This document shows, piece after piece, positions 1-8,172 of a stretch of DNA of 64,000 nucleotides (positions are counted from its first letter, which is position 1; the number at the start of each line of letters is the position of its first letter). Position numbers and translations under genes: made by a program. The notes beneath the pieces were generated by a model, which was given only the letters and a program-made list of their open reading frames with translations, had not been told where the DNA came from and made no database searches. Source of the stretch: Streptomyces spectabilis (GTDB lineage: Bacteria > Actinomycetota > Actinomycetes > Streptomycetales > Streptomycetaceae); the NCBI RefSeq assembly GCF_008704795.1, contig NZ_CP023690.1, positions 4,908,501-4,972,500 on the forward strand. Direction: 5' to 3'.

Positions 1-72
1 GGAGTCCACATCGGCGCGGGCGACACTCACCGGGCGACATGCGCCAAGCTCATCGAGCAGCCTGCGCCGCGC

Positions 73-300
73 TCACCAGTCGGCGTGCGACGAGCCCCGG
101 GACGAAGGCGAGCGGGATATGAACTTCCGCACTATGTAGATCAGTCCGCCGACCAGGGCCACGAAGAGCAGCGCCTTGAAGAGCAGGGTGAACACGAAGC
201 CGATGACACTCGCTATCAGCCCCCCGAACACGACCAGAGCGACGATCGGCACCGCGACCCACTTCACCCACCACGGCATACCCGCGAAGATCTCTCGCAT
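73..300 (-). CDS. Small membrane protein, DUF5326 family
   Basis: 75-residue protein of unknown function that I place in the Streptomyces DUF5326 family from its overall look (start MREIFAGMPWWVKWVAVP). It is almost wholly hydrophobic: one membrane segment at about residues 10-35 and a second at about 38-58, followed by a basic and serine-rich tail, so it should sit in the cytoplasmic membrane. The start is the ATG at 298-300. It is transcribed leftwards, away from the cupin gene, and no partner is evident. The family name is from memory; the membrane prediction is directly visible. Confidence 0.8.
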   Translation of the reverse strand: MREIFAGMPWWVKWVAVPIVALVVFGGLIASVIGFVFTLLFKALLFVALVGGLIYIVRKFISRSPSSRGSSHADW

Positions 301-473
301 TGCCTCGCCCTTTCCCGTTTCTCCATCACTGCGTTCGGTTCTCCGCCTCTGCGCGGATTCCTTGTGTCTCGCATTCGATGCTAGGACGGAAAGAGCCCGT
401 TCGGGGCCGCGAGATCCCTTGTCCGCCCCTGACTCGTCCCCTAGGGAACCCAGGGGCCCCGACCCTGATCAAC

Positions 474-492
474 CCCCGTCCCCAAGACGGGG
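474..492 (-). terminator. Hairpin terminator of the cupin gene
   Basis: A 7-bp GC stem (CCCCGTC / GACGGGG) with a 5-base loop lies 21 bases beyond the stop of the leftward cupin gene. There is no U-run, as is usual for Streptomyces terminators. Confidence 0.5.
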
Positions 493-513
493 CCAGGCCG
501 AAAGCCGGGCCGG

Positions 514-831
514 TCACCGCTCCGGCGGCGAGAACACGACGAGTACCCGCAGGTCCTCGGTGATGTGGTGGAACTTGTGCGGCACCCCGGCCGGGACGTA
601 CACCACGCTGCCCCGCGCCACCGACGTCGTCTCCATCCCCACGGTGATCGACGCACGGCCACTGACGATCATGTACACCTCATCCTGACGATGAGGCTGC
701 TGCGGATCGGTCTCCCCGGCGTCCAGCGCGTAGAGCCCGACCGACATGTTCCGCTCCCGCAGAAACTGCAGATACGCGCCGTCGTTCGCGGCTCGCTCCG
801 CTTCCAGCTCGTCCAGTCGGAATGCCTTCAT
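514..831 (-). CDS. Small cupin-domain protein
   Basis: 105-residue single-domain cupin (Cupin_2 type). The second cupin motif is clear (GSVVYVPAGVPHKFH, about residues 75-90). The first, around PHRQDEVYMIVSG, has only one of the two usual metal-binding histidines, because HxH reads HRQ. The metal site may therefore be altered and a catalytic role is uncertain. It may be a small-molecule-binding or stress-related protein. It is divergent from the holin-like gene, and the 71-bp gap must hold both promoters. The start is the ATG at 829-831 (MKAFRLDEL). Confidence 0.85.
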   Translation of the reverse strand: MKAFRLDELEAERAANDGAYLQFLRERNMSVGLYALDAGETDPQQPHRQDEVYMIVSGRASITVGMETTSVARGSVVYVPAGVPHKFHHITEDLRVLVVFSPPER

Positions 832-902
832 CGCTCTTGTGCGCCCCTTGCCCCAGGTCGTGGACCGACCGCTGCTGACCTACGTCTGCCACGATCAGAC
901 AC

Positions 903-1283
903 ATGAAGAATTTCGTAGTCAAGACGATCGCCAACGCGGTGGCCCTCGCCGTCGCGGTCTGGCTGCTCGACAAGATCACGCTCACCGGCGACAGCACGGG
1001 CGAGAAGGCGCTCACGCTGATCGTCGTCGCCCTGCTCTTCGGTCTGGTGAACTTCCTGGTCAAGCCCGTCGTACAGGTGCTCACCTTCCCGCTGTTCATT
1101 CTGACGCTCGGCCTGATCACACTGGTGGTCAACGCCTTGATGCTGCTCCTGACGTCGTGGCTCGCCGACAAACTGGACGTCAGCTTCCACGTCGAGGGCT
1201 TCTGGACCGCGGTGTTCGGTGGCCTGATCATTTCGATCGTCTCCTGGGCGCTGAACGTCGCCCTGCCCGACCACAAGGACTGA
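903..1283 (+). CDS. Phage-holin-like (Phage_holin_4_2) membrane protein
   Basis: 126-residue integral membrane protein with four hydrophobic segments (about residues 5-22, 35-55, 60-85 and 100-120) and the family motif around NFLVKPVVQVLTFPLFILTLG. This is the family (Pfam PF04020) named after phage holins but common as a chromosomal protein in bacteria. No lysis gene is nearby, so I infer a housekeeping membrane role, not a phage remnant. The phosphatase gene starts 8 bases after the stop, and the pair is probably co-transcribed with it. Confidence 0.85.
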   Translation: MKNFVVKTIANAVALAVAVWLLDKITLTGDSTGEKALTLIVVALLFGLVNFLVKPVVQVLTFPLFILTLGLITLVVNALMLLLTSWLADKLDVSFHVEGFWTAVFGGLIISIVSWALNVALPDHKD

Positions 1284-1291
1284 GCCGCCCC

Positions 1292-1825
1292 ATGGCCTCC
1301 TCCGCCCCGTCGTCCCGTCCCGCCACCGCGCCGTTCAGCGTCTGCTTCGTGTGCACCGGCAACATCTGCCGCTCGCCCATGGCCGAGTCGGTGTTCCGCG
1401 CCCTGGTGCGCGACGCGGACCTCGACGGCCTCGTCCTGGTGGACAGCGCGGGCACCGACGGCTGGCACGAAGGGGACGAGGCCGATCCGCGCACCGTCGC
1501 CGTCCTCGCGTCGGCGGGCTTCGACACCGCGCACGCGGCCCGTCAGTTCCAGGCAGGCTGGTTCGCGCGGCTCGACCTGGTGGTCGCGCTCGACCGCGGC
1601 CACCAGCGCGCCCTGCGCCGTCTGGCACGGACTCCCCAGGACGCCGACAAGGTGCGCCTGCTGCGCTCCTTCGACCCCTCGGCCGTAGCGGCCGGCGACC
1701 TCGACGTCCCGGATCCGTACTACGGGGACTTCGTGGGCTTCGAGGAGTGCCTGAAGATGGTCGAAGCGGCGTGCGAGGGTCTGCTCGACGTCGTACGGGA
1801 CACGGTGGAAGGGCGGCCGGAATGA
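1292..1825 (+). CDS. Low-molecular-weight protein tyrosine phosphatase
   Basis: 177-residue LMW-PTP that hydrolyses phosphotyrosine through a cysteinyl-phosphate intermediate. The active-site loop C-TGNIC-R (C21 to R27) lies near the N terminus. The general-acid aspartate is in DPYYGD in the C-terminal third. The start is the ATG at 1292, shortly before the FSVCFVCTGNICRSP core; in-frame sequence further upstream is out of phase with the holin gene. The stop overlaps the next start by four bases (ATGA at 1822-1825), so it is translationally coupled to the PLP enzyme. In Streptomyces such phosphatases (PtpA type) affect secondary metabolism; that role is inferred only from the family. Confidence 0.92.
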   Translation: MASSAPSSRPATAPFSVCFVCTGNICRSPMAESVFRALVRDADLDGLVLVDSAGTDGWHEGDEADPRTVAVLASAGFDTAHAARQFQAGWFARLDLVVALDRGHQRALRRLARTPQDADKVRLLRSFDPSAVAAGDLDVPDPYYGDFVGFEECLKMVEAACEGLLDVVRDTVEGRPE

Positions 1826-3030
1826 CGGAGTCGGAGCGCATACGGGCAACGGGTGCGGGCCCCGCACGAGCGGTGGGAGCCGACGCCGGCACGGGCCCTT
1901 CAGCGGCCAAGGGCCCCGGCGACGGCACGCGCGCCGTGCGAGCCGGGCTTCCCGAGCCCGTGAAGCACGAGCCGACGCTGCCGGGGCCGGTCTTCGCCGC
2001 GCACTTCCATCTGCCCGGCGACCCCACGGGCCCGTACACCTACGGCCGCGACGAGAACCCGACCTGGACGCTCCTGGAGCGGGCCATCGGGGAGCTCGAA
2101 GCCCCTGGCGGCGGGGCGGAGACACTGGTCTTCGCCTCCGGGATGGCCGCGATCTCCGCGGTGCTCTTCTCCCAGCTCCGCACCGGCGACGCCGTGGTGC
2201 TGCCGAACGACGGCTACCAGGCGCTGCCCCTGGTCCGTGAGCAGCTCGCCGCGTACGGCATCGAGGTCCGCACCGCGCCCACGGCCGGCGACGCGCAGCT
2301 CGACGTCCTCGACGGCGCCCGGCTGCTGTGGCTGGAGACCCCGTCGAACCCCGGCCTCGACGTCTGTGACGTACGCCGTCTCGCCGACGCGGCACACGCG
2401 CGTGGCGCCCTGGTGGCCGTCGACAACACCCTTGCCACTCCGCTCGGACAGCGCCCGCTCGACCTCGGCGCCGACTTCTCCGTGGCCAGCGGCACCAAGC
2501 AGCTCACCGGCCATGGCGACCTGCTGCTCGGATACGTGACCTGCCTGGATGCCGAGCGCGCGGCCGCCGTGCGGCGCTGGCGCAAGATCGTCGGTGCCAT
2601 TCCGGGACCCATGGAGGCCTGGCTCGCGCACCGCTCGCTCGCCACGCTCCAGCTGCGGGTCGACCGGCAGAACGCGAACGCCCTGGCTCTCGCCGAGGCG
2701 CTGCGCGGCCATCCCGACGTGACCGGCCTGCGCTACCCGGGTCTGCCCGACGACCCCTCGTACAAGGTCGCGGAGCGGCAGATGCGGCGCTTCGGGTGCG
2801 TGGTGTCGTTCGCACTGCCCTCACGCGCGCGTGCGGATCGCTTCCTCGAAGCGCTGCGGTTCGTGGACGATGCGACGAGTTTCGGAGGCGTACGTTCCAC
2901 GGCCGAGCGGCGCGGCCGCTGGGGCGGGGACGCCGTTCCGGAAGGTTTCATCCGCTTCTCGGCCGGGGCTGAGGACGGCGAGGACCTGGTGGCCGATGTG
3001 CTGCGTGCGCTGGACGAGACGGCGGACTGA
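1822..3030 (+). CDS. Cys/Met-metabolism PLP enzyme (cystathionine gamma-lyase-like)
   Basis: 402-residue fold-type I PLP enzyme of the Cys/Met metabolism family. Visible signatures are PYTYGRDENPTW (substrate/PLP region of the partner subunit), FASGMAAIS (phosphate binding), WLETPSNPG, VDNTLATP (the aspartate pairing with the pyridine nitrogen) and SGTKQLTGHGD, with the PLP lysine at about K226. The likely reaction is C-S lyase or synthase chemistry on cystathionine or a related thioether; the substrate cannot be settled from sequence. The first ~45 residues are Ala/Gly-rich and poorly ordered. It overlaps the phosphatase stop by 4 bp. Confidence 0.9.
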   Translation: MTESERIRATGAGPARAVGADAGTGPSAAKGPGDGTRAVRAGLPEPVKHEPTLPGPVFAAHFHLPGDPTGPYTYGRDENPTWTLLERAIGELEAPGGGAETLVFASGMAAISAVLFSQLRTGDAVVLPNDGYQALPLVREQLAAYGIEVRTAPTAGDAQLDVLDGARLLWLETPSNPGLDVCDVRRLADAAHARGALVAVDNTLATPLGQRPLDLGADFSVASGTKQLTGHGDLLLGYVTCLDAERAAAVRRWRKIVGAIPGPMEAWLAHRSLATLQLRVDRQNANALALAEALRGHPDVTGLRYPGLPDDPSYKVAERQMRRFGCVVSFALPSRARADRFLEALRFVDDATSFGGVRSTAERRGRWGGDAVPEGFIRFSAGAEDGEDLVADVLRALDETAD

Positions 3031-3229
3031 TGCCCTCCGGGCGCCCTCCATCGCCTGACCAAGGCACTTCCCGCGTATCGGGCCCCGGTAGCGGGCGTCG
3101 GGGCTACGCACATCGGACGGTCCGAGCCTCCCCCCTCGTGGCTCGGACCGCCCTCGGTTCTGCGCGCGAAGAACCGCGCGAACAAGGCTAGTTGACTCTG
3201 TGTCAGTGTCCAATCACAGTAGCGACAGC

Positions 3230-3252
3230 AACCTATCGACAAATTTATAGTT
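3230..3252. promoter_or_regulatory. Candidate LysR box and promoter upstream of the LysR gene
   Basis: Interrupted inverted repeat AACCTAT / ATAGTT separated by about 10 AT-rich bases, 40 bases upstream of the LysR start. It has the size expected for an autoregulatory LTTR site. A TTGACT hexamer at 3192-3197 with CACAGT 17 bases later could be the promoter. Confidence 0.4.
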
Positions 3253-3292
3253 GGGCTGCGCCGGGGGCCGTCACGGAGGAGAGGGAGACACC

Positions 3293-4198
3293 ATGGATCT
3301 GGCCCTGTTGCGCACATTCGTCACGGTGCACCGGGCCGGCTCCTTCACGCGTGCCGCGGCCCTCCTCGGTCTCTCCCAGCCCGCGGTGACCTCTCAGATC
3401 CGCACGCTGGAGCGCCAGCTGGGCCGCCCGCTCTTCCTGCGCCAGGCCCGCGGCGTCACACCGACGACCATCGGCGACGAGCTCGCCCACAAGGCCGCCC
3501 CGCACCTCGACGCGCTCGTGGAGATCGCCGAGGCCGGGCTCGACGAGGACTCGTCCGTCCGCACCCTGCACCTCGCGGGACCGCCCGAGTTCACGGCGGA
3601 GCGGGCTCTTCCGACGCTGACCGCGCTGACCGGCGCCGATGGGCAGGGCTTCGCCCTGCGCGCGTCGTTCGGCAACGCCGAGGAGGTCCTGGAGGGGCTC
3701 GCCGCCGGGCACCACGACCTGGCCATCACCACCGCCCGCCCCCGTGGCGCGCTGCTCACCGCGACACCGCTCTGCGACGAGGAGCACGTCCTGGTCGCGG
3801 CACCGCGCTGGGCCGCCCGCATCGGCCCCGGCAAACTGCGCCGCAAGGGTGCCCTGACGGTGGAGAACCTGCCGGTCGTGGAGGTTCACGAGTCGCTGCC
3901 GCTCGTCGCCCGCTACTGGGCCGCCGTCTTCGACTCCCGCCCGGCCGCGGCGGGCGCCGTCATCGTGCCGGATCTGCGGGCCGTACTGGCATGTGTCATC
4001 CAGGGCGCCGGACTCGCGGTCCTGCCCCGCTATCTGTGCGCGCCCGCCCTGGAGCGGTGCGAGGTCGTGGCACTGCTCGACCCCGCGGTGCCGCCCCTGC
4101 GCACCTATTTCCTCGTCGTACGCACCGGCACACTCGCCATGCCGCACATCGCGCGGGCGCACGAGTGGCTGCTGCGTGCTGCGGTCGACTGGGCGTAA
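3293..4198 (+). CDS. LysR-family transcriptional regulator
   Basis: 301-residue LTTR. The winged helix-turn-helix is at residues 1-60 (MDLALLRTFVTVHRAGSFTR, LSQPAVTSQIRTLERQLGRP), followed by a periplasmic-binding-protein-like effector domain (about 90-295). The start at 3293 is preceded by a purine-rich GGAGGAGAGGGAG site. No divergent target gene adjoins it: the upstream gene runs the same way and ends 262 bases earlier. The regulated gene is therefore unknown. An inverted repeat at 3230-3252 suggests autoregulation. Confidence 0.93.
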   Translation: MDLALLRTFVTVHRAGSFTRAAALLGLSQPAVTSQIRTLERQLGRPLFLRQARGVTPTTIGDELAHKAAPHLDALVEIAEAGLDEDSSVRTLHLAGPPEFTAERALPTLTALTGADGQGFALRASFGNAEEVLEGLAAGHHDLAITTARPRGALLTATPLCDEEHVLVAAPRWAARIGPGKLRRKGALTVENLPVVEVHESLPLVARYWAAVFDSRPAAAGAVIVPDLRAVLACVIQGAGLAVLPRYLCAPALERCEVVALLDPAVPPLRTYFLVVRTGTLAMPHIARAHEWLLRAAVDWA

Positions 4199-4221
4199 GG
4201 CGAGCCCCGACTGGTTCACGA

Positions 4222-4237
4222 TGTTTCACGTGGAACA
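4222..4237. promoter_or_regulatory. parS: parS site (one mismatch)
   Basis: TGTTTCACGTGGAACA, one mismatch to the 16-bp Streptomyces parS palindrome. It lies between the LysR stop and the Nudix start, 21 bases before the latter, so ParB bound here could affect that start. Confidence 0.85.
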
Positions 4238-4257
4238 GTCCGGGCCACATTTCCCCC

Positions 4258-4740
4258 ATGACCGTCCGACCAGTGGTCAAGCGCACCGCACGTGCCGTCC
4301 TCCTGGACGGGGACAATCTGATCCTCATCAAGCGGACCAAGCCAGGCGTGGATCCGTACTGGGTCACTCCCGGCGGCGGGGTGGAAGCCGAGGACGCGAC
4401 GGTGGTGGACGCGCTCCACCGCGAAGTGCACGAGGAACTCGGCGCCAAGATCATTGATGTGGTGCCGTGCTTCGTCGACACGGTCGAGCACATCGGTGAG
4501 GACGGCGGCGCCACCGGCGTGAAGGTCCAGCACTTCTTCGTCTGCCGTCTGGAGTCCATGGACCCGGGCCAGCGGCACGGCCCCGAGGTCGAGGAGCCGA
4601 GCGGCGAGTACGAGATCGTCCGGGTGCCGTTCACCCGTGTCGGGATCGCCTCGGTCCATCTGGTGCCGTTGTCACTACGGCACTATCTGGACGGCAACAT
4701 CGAGGGCGTACGCGCGATGCACGCGCCTGACCTGGGCTGA
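4258..4740 (+). CDS. Nudix hydrolase
   Basis: 160-residue Nudix-fold protein that should hydrolyse a nucleoside diphosphate linked to another moiety, using Mg2+. The catalytic half of the Nudix box is intact (REVHEELGA). The preceding stretch GGGVEAEDATVVDALH has Ala where GX5EX7REUXEEXGU has its first Glu, with acidic residues two positions away. This position is less critical than the REXXEE glutamates, so activity is likely. The start at 4258 has no strong RBS and is 21 bases after a parS site. Substrate unknown. Confidence 0.88.
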   Translation: MTVRPVVKRTARAVLLDGDNLILIKRTKPGVDPYWVTPGGGVEAEDATVVDALHREVHEELGAKIIDVVPCFVDTVEHIGEDGGATGVKVQHFFVCRLESMDPGQRHGPEVEEPSGEYEIVRVPFTRVGIASVHLVPLSLRHYLDGNIEGVRAMHAPDLG

Positions 4741-4768
4741 AGCTCTGGGCTCGGGCTTGCCCCAGCGG

Positions 4769-6466
4769 TCAGCCACCCGCGGAGACCAGTTCCTCCACGG
4801 AGTCGTGCCTGATCCGGCCCGCCGGTATGCCCACCTCCCGCAGCGCGTCGACGCCGCTGCGGATCATTCCGGGCGGGCCTGACAGATACGCGTCGTACTC
4901 GTTCCACGGGCCGTACTCGCGTACGGCGTCCGGCAGTTGCGCGCGGGTGTCGACGACGGGGCGGACGGCCAGCCACGGGTGGGTCCGCTGGAGCCGCAGC
5001 ATGGTGTCGATGTCGTACAGGTCGTGGTTGGTGCGGGCGCCGTAGAAGACCTCGACGGGGCGCCGCCTGCCGTGTTCGGCGACGTCCTCCACGAGGGCCT
5101 TGATAGGCGCGATGCCGGTTCCACCGCCGAGACAGAGCAGTCCGCTGTCCGTGCTGTGGTCGACGGTCATGGAGCCGGACGGCGGGCCGAGCCGGAGCAC
5201 GTCGCCGGGGCGCGCGTGGTGCACGAGCGCGTTGGAGACCCAGCCCGCCGGGATCGCCTTGACGTGGAAGGAGAGCAGCCCGTCGGAGCGGGGCGCCGAC
5301 GCGAAGGAGTAGTGCCGCCAGATGCGCGGCCACCATGGGGTCTCCAGGCTCGTGTACTGCCCGGCGAGGAAGGGGTAGGGCTGGTCGGGGCGGACGGTGA
5401 TGACGGCGATGTCGGGCGTCCGCAGGTCGTGCGCGACCACCTCGGCGTACCACCACGCCGGCGCGCGCAGTTCGTCCTCCGCCGCCGCGTCGATCATCAC
5501 CTGGGAGATCGTCGTGTACGTACGGACCCACGCGGCCTCGGTGTCGTCGTCCCAGACCGCGCCCGCGTACCGGCTCAGCGCCCCGATCAGGCACTCCCCG
5601 ACGGCCGGGTAGTGCTCGGCCTGCGTGCCGTACTTGCGGTGCCCGCGGCCGAGGTTGCGCAGATAGTCGACGAGGACGTCGGTCTCGTCGATGTGCTCCG
5701 CGGCGGTCAGCAGAGCCGTCAGGAGCCGGTCGCGCTGGGTGTCCATCGCCGCGGGGAACAGCGCGCGCAGGTCGGGGTGGCGGGTGAAGAGCAGCGCGTA
5801 GAAGTACGAGGTGACCTTGTCGGCGATGGGAGCGACCTCGGCCATGGTGCGCTGCACGAGCACGGCGTCGGGTGACGGGGCAGGCTCGGGGGAGGCCTGC
5901 GGGAAGTCGGGCCGGGCCGTAGCAGTGCCGTCCGGGCCCGCGTCCGCCTCGGCCGTGACCGCCTCTTCGGGCGCCGGACGCCCGGCCGTGGCCTCGGCCT
6001 CCGCCCCCGGAACCTCGACCGCGTCTTCAGGTTCCGGAAGTGCCTCCGTACTGCTGTCAGCGGCACCAACCTCGGTGTCCTCGGGGCCCGTTGGCACGCT
6101 CTCCGCCGCCGTCCGGCGAGAAGGCTCGACCACCGTACGGAGGGACGTTTCCGGCACGCGCTCCTGGGCTGCTTCCGGAGTCGGCTCCGGCGGGGCGGAC
6201 CCGGCAGGGGGTATTCGCCCGGCCCCGGGAGCCATGGCGGCCGGTCTGCCGAGGGGCCGTATGGTCGCTACCCGCCGCCCCTCGGGCGCCTGGGGATGGC
6301 CGGCCTCGGGCCCGCCCTGCCCCTGCTCGGCGTGGTCTGGGCCGTCCGCGCCCCCGTCGGAGGCAGCGGCCGCCTCCGGCCGCTCCGGCGGCCTCCGTGG
6401 CGTGAACCAGCCGCCGCCGTGCCCGGAAGTGCCGTTGCCCGCCGACGTGGTGGTCGGAGCGTCCAT
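4769..6466 (-). CDS. Flavohaemoglobin-like globin/FAD/NAD reductase with disordered N-terminus
   Basis: 565-residue protein. Residues ~1-190 are low-complexity Pro/Ala/Glu-rich. A globin domain follows (SYFYALLFTRHPDLRALFP with the B10 Tyr; GHRKYG with the likely proximal His). Then come an FAD-binding domain (R-H-Y-S motif in WRHYSFASAPR) and an NAD(P)-binding domain (GGGTGIAP, YLSGPPGM). This is the flavohaemoglobin order, so NO dioxygenase or haem-reductase activity is plausible. The unusual part is the ~190-residue leader. I chose the ATG at 6464-6466 because GAGGCGAGG lies just upstream; an ATG at 6487 is in frame but has no RBS. Confidence 0.88.
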   Translation of the reverse strand: MDAPTTTSAGNGTSGHGGGWFTPRRPPERPEAAAASDGGADGPDHAEQGQGGPEAGHPQAPEGRRVATIRPLGRPAAMAPGAGRIPPAGSAPPEPTPEAAQERVPETSLRTVVEPSRRTAAESVPTGPEDTEVGAADSSTEALPEPEDAVEVPGAEAEATAGRPAPEEAVTAEADAGPDGTATARPDFPQASPEPAPSPDAVLVQRTMAEVAPIADKVTSYFYALLFTRHPDLRALFPAAMDTQRDRLLTALLTAAEHIDETDVLVDYLRNLGRGHRKYGTQAEHYPAVGECLIGALSRYAGAVWDDDTEAAWVRTYTTISQVMIDAAAEDELRAPAWWYAEVVAHDLRTPDIAVITVRPDQPYPFLAGQYTSLETPWWPRIWRHYSFASAPRSDGLLSFHVKAIPAGWVSNALVHHARPGDVLRLGPPSGSMTVDHSTDSGLLCLGGGTGIAPIKALVEDVAEHGRRRPVEVFYGARTNHDLYDIDTMLRLQRTHPWLAVRPVVDTRAQLPDAVREYGPWNEYDAYLSGPPGMIRSGVDALREVGIPAGRIRHDSVEELVSAGG

Positions 6467-6607
6467 GCTGTGCCTCGCCTCGAACATCTCTCAGTCGGTC
6501 CGCGCACTTCCCCACCGGAAGGTGCTTGCTTCCCCGCCTTGCCTCGGCAACCCATGTTGATCACATTGAACCTTGATGCCCCACGCCTTACGGACAAGTA
6601 GGGAAAG

Positions 6608-6630
6608 AATGTGACATTGGCCGCAGTCAC
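6608..6630. promoter_or_regulatory. Palindromes in the 370-bp gap upstream of the globin gene
   Basis: The gap 6467-6837 has no gene. It holds an 11-bp palindrome AATGTGACATT (6608-6618) overlapping a wider inverted repeat GTGAC / GTCAC (6611-6630), about 145 bases upstream of the globin start. It could be an operator for that gene. I see no certain promoter hexamers. Confidence 0.35.
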
Positions 6631-6837
6631 CTCTCCCGCAGCATCGCATCCGTGCCCGTCACGCGGGGCCCTTAGCCGGAAGAACGGGTTGTCGATCTCT
6701 CTACCCCGTTAAACTTTGCTGATCCGTGCGCGCCTTCAGGGGTGCGCCTCCCGCGCACCCGGCGCGCACCGGAACCCATCCGGCTTGAACCGGACTCGAC
6801 CATACCGGCAGCCGTCGAACACACAAGTGCTCTTCCT

Positions 6838-7509
6838 TCATTCGGAATTCTGGAATCCGCACTCTCCGATTGCCTCCATTGCCGACGTGCGCACCAGTTC
6901 GTACGCCTGTCGCAAATCCCTCCCGACATAGGAGTGCGTGGCCAGGTCGACCAGCCGCGGATCCGCGTTGACCGCGACCGAAACCGGCACGGCGGCGAAC
7001 AGATCCAGGTCGGACAGTGAGTCTCCATAGGCAACGCAGTCGTCCTTGGCCACGCCGAACTCTTCACAGAGCCGGTTCGCGATCTTCACCTTCGCCGCCG
7101 CGTTGAGGATGCCGGTGGGATCCATGGGCTCGCTGAACGGCACCGAGGGGAACCGGGAGCCGTGCGCGGCATGGGTGCCCCAGCCGAGGAGCCGTTCGAC
7201 GAAGAACGAGGGCGAGAGCGAGACGACGGCGCAGTAGTCGCCGTTCGCCCGGATCTCGGCCCAGGTGTCCTGGATGCCGGACAGCCAGGGCGCCCCGTCG
7301 AAGGCCAGGCCCACCTGGGCATCGGTGAGATCCGCCCACAGCGCATGGACCCGTACTCCGTACTGGATCGAATCGATACGCCCCGAGATGAAATCCCGTT
7401 CAAGTGCGGCTATTTCTTGCTCCAGGCCCAGTTGCCGGGATATCTCCACCGGCGCCGCAGTGCCGTACAGCAGCGTTCCGTCCAGGTCAAAGAGGTGTAG
7501 GCGTGCCAT
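6838..7509 (-). CDS. HAD-superfamily phosphatase
   Basis: 223-residue haloacid-dehalogenase-like hydrolase. Motif I is FDLDGTLL (nucleophile D8, acid D10), motif II is VVSLSPSF, and motif IV is GDSLSDLDLF. The insertion between motifs I and II is helical (C1 cap), as in SerB-like or HAD-IB phosphatases. It should dephosphorylate a small metabolite; the substrate cannot be read from sequence. The start is the ATG at 7507-7509. Its upstream region is shared with the divergent membrane gene at 7577 and contains a parS site. Confidence 0.88.
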   Translation of the reverse strand: MARLHLFDLDGTLLYGTAAPVEISRQLGLEQEIAALERDFISGRIDSIQYGVRVHALWADLTDAQVGLAFDGAPWLSGIQDTWAEIRANGDYCAVVSLSPSFFVERLLGWGTHAAHGSRFPSVPFSEPMDPTGILNAAAKVKIANRLCEEFGVAKDDCVAYGDSLSDLDLFAAVPVSVAVNADPRLVDLATHSYVGRDLRQAYELVRTSAMEAIGECGFQNSE

Positions 7510-7576
7510 GTACGCCGAGACTAGTACCCGCGGTTACTCCCGCTGTCAGACGCCGAAGTCCGCCGCTCCCGGCACC

Positions 7577-8167
7577 GTGTTTCACGTGAAACTACGTCGC
7601 CCCGCACGCCGGGCCACACTCGTTGTCCATGTCGCCGCCTCGGCCGGCTGGCTCGGGCTCACCCTCGGGCTGCTCGCACTCGCCACGGCTGCGATCACCA
7701 CGGATTCCCATCCGACCATTGACGCTTCCGTCCGCGCGATGAAGGTCTTCACCGACTGGCTCGTACTCCCCTTGGCGCTGCTCACCCTGCTGAGCGGTCT
7801 GCTGCTCTCGCTCGGCACGTCCTGGGGTCTCGCCCGCCATCGCTGGGTGTACACGAAGTTCTGGCTGACACTGGCGACGACGGTCGCGTCGGCCTTCGCG
7901 CTGCGGCCAGGGATCAACGAAGCGGCCGCGACCGTGTCCGCGGGGGACGCACCGGCCAGTTCGACCGACCTCATCATGGGGCCGATCGTCTCCCTCAGCG
8001 CCTACCTCTTCATGACGGTCATCTCCGTGCTCAAGCCCTGGGGACAGACCCGGCGCGGCCGTCGCCTCCGCGCCGCTCACCAGCGTGGTCAGAGACAACT
8101 CGCCGAAAAGCAGAGTGCTTCTCCCCACAAAGAGGTGGACGCCGAGGTCATGCGTCAGACAGCCTGA
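7577..8167 (+). CDS. DUF2269-type membrane protein; start codon lies in parS
   Basis: About 196-residue protein with four hydrophobic segments (roughly residues 14-36, 55-78, 92-110 and 130-150) and a basic C-terminal tail, resembling DUF2269 integral membrane proteins. Function unknown. The first plausible start is the GTG at 7577, whose second and third bases are the first bases of the parS site, giving an N terminus MFHVKL. A GTG at 7586, also inside parS, is an alternative. No clear RBS precedes either. The GNAT gene starts 6 bases after the stop, so the two probably form an operon. Confidence 0.78.
   Translation: MFHVKLRRPARRATLVVHVAASAGWLGLTLGLLALATAAITTDSHPTIDASVRAMKVFTDWLVLPLALLTLLSGLLLSLGTSWGLARHRWVYTKFWLTLATTVASAFALRPGINEAAATVSAGDAPASSTDLIMGPIVSLSAYLFMTVISVLKPWGQTRRGRRLRAAHQRGQRQLAEKQSASPHKEVDAEVMRQTA
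7578..7593. promoter_or_regulatory. parS: parS site overlapping a start codon
   Basis: TGTTTCACGTGAAACT, one mismatch at the last base. It covers the likely initiation codon of the DUF2269-type gene. Confidence 0.88.
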
Positions 8168-8172
8168 CCCGC

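Noticed and set aside
1..72. Partial gene at the left edge
   Set aside because: No frame with coding character or motif could be supported in these bases.
903..1283. Prophage remnant suggested by a holin-like protein
   Set aside because: This holin family is common as a chromosomal membrane protein; no lysin, capsid or integrase gene is nearby.
680..2395. 571-codon minus-strand frame over the phosphatase and PLP genes
   Set aside because: Arg/Pro-rich shadow of two well-supported genes.
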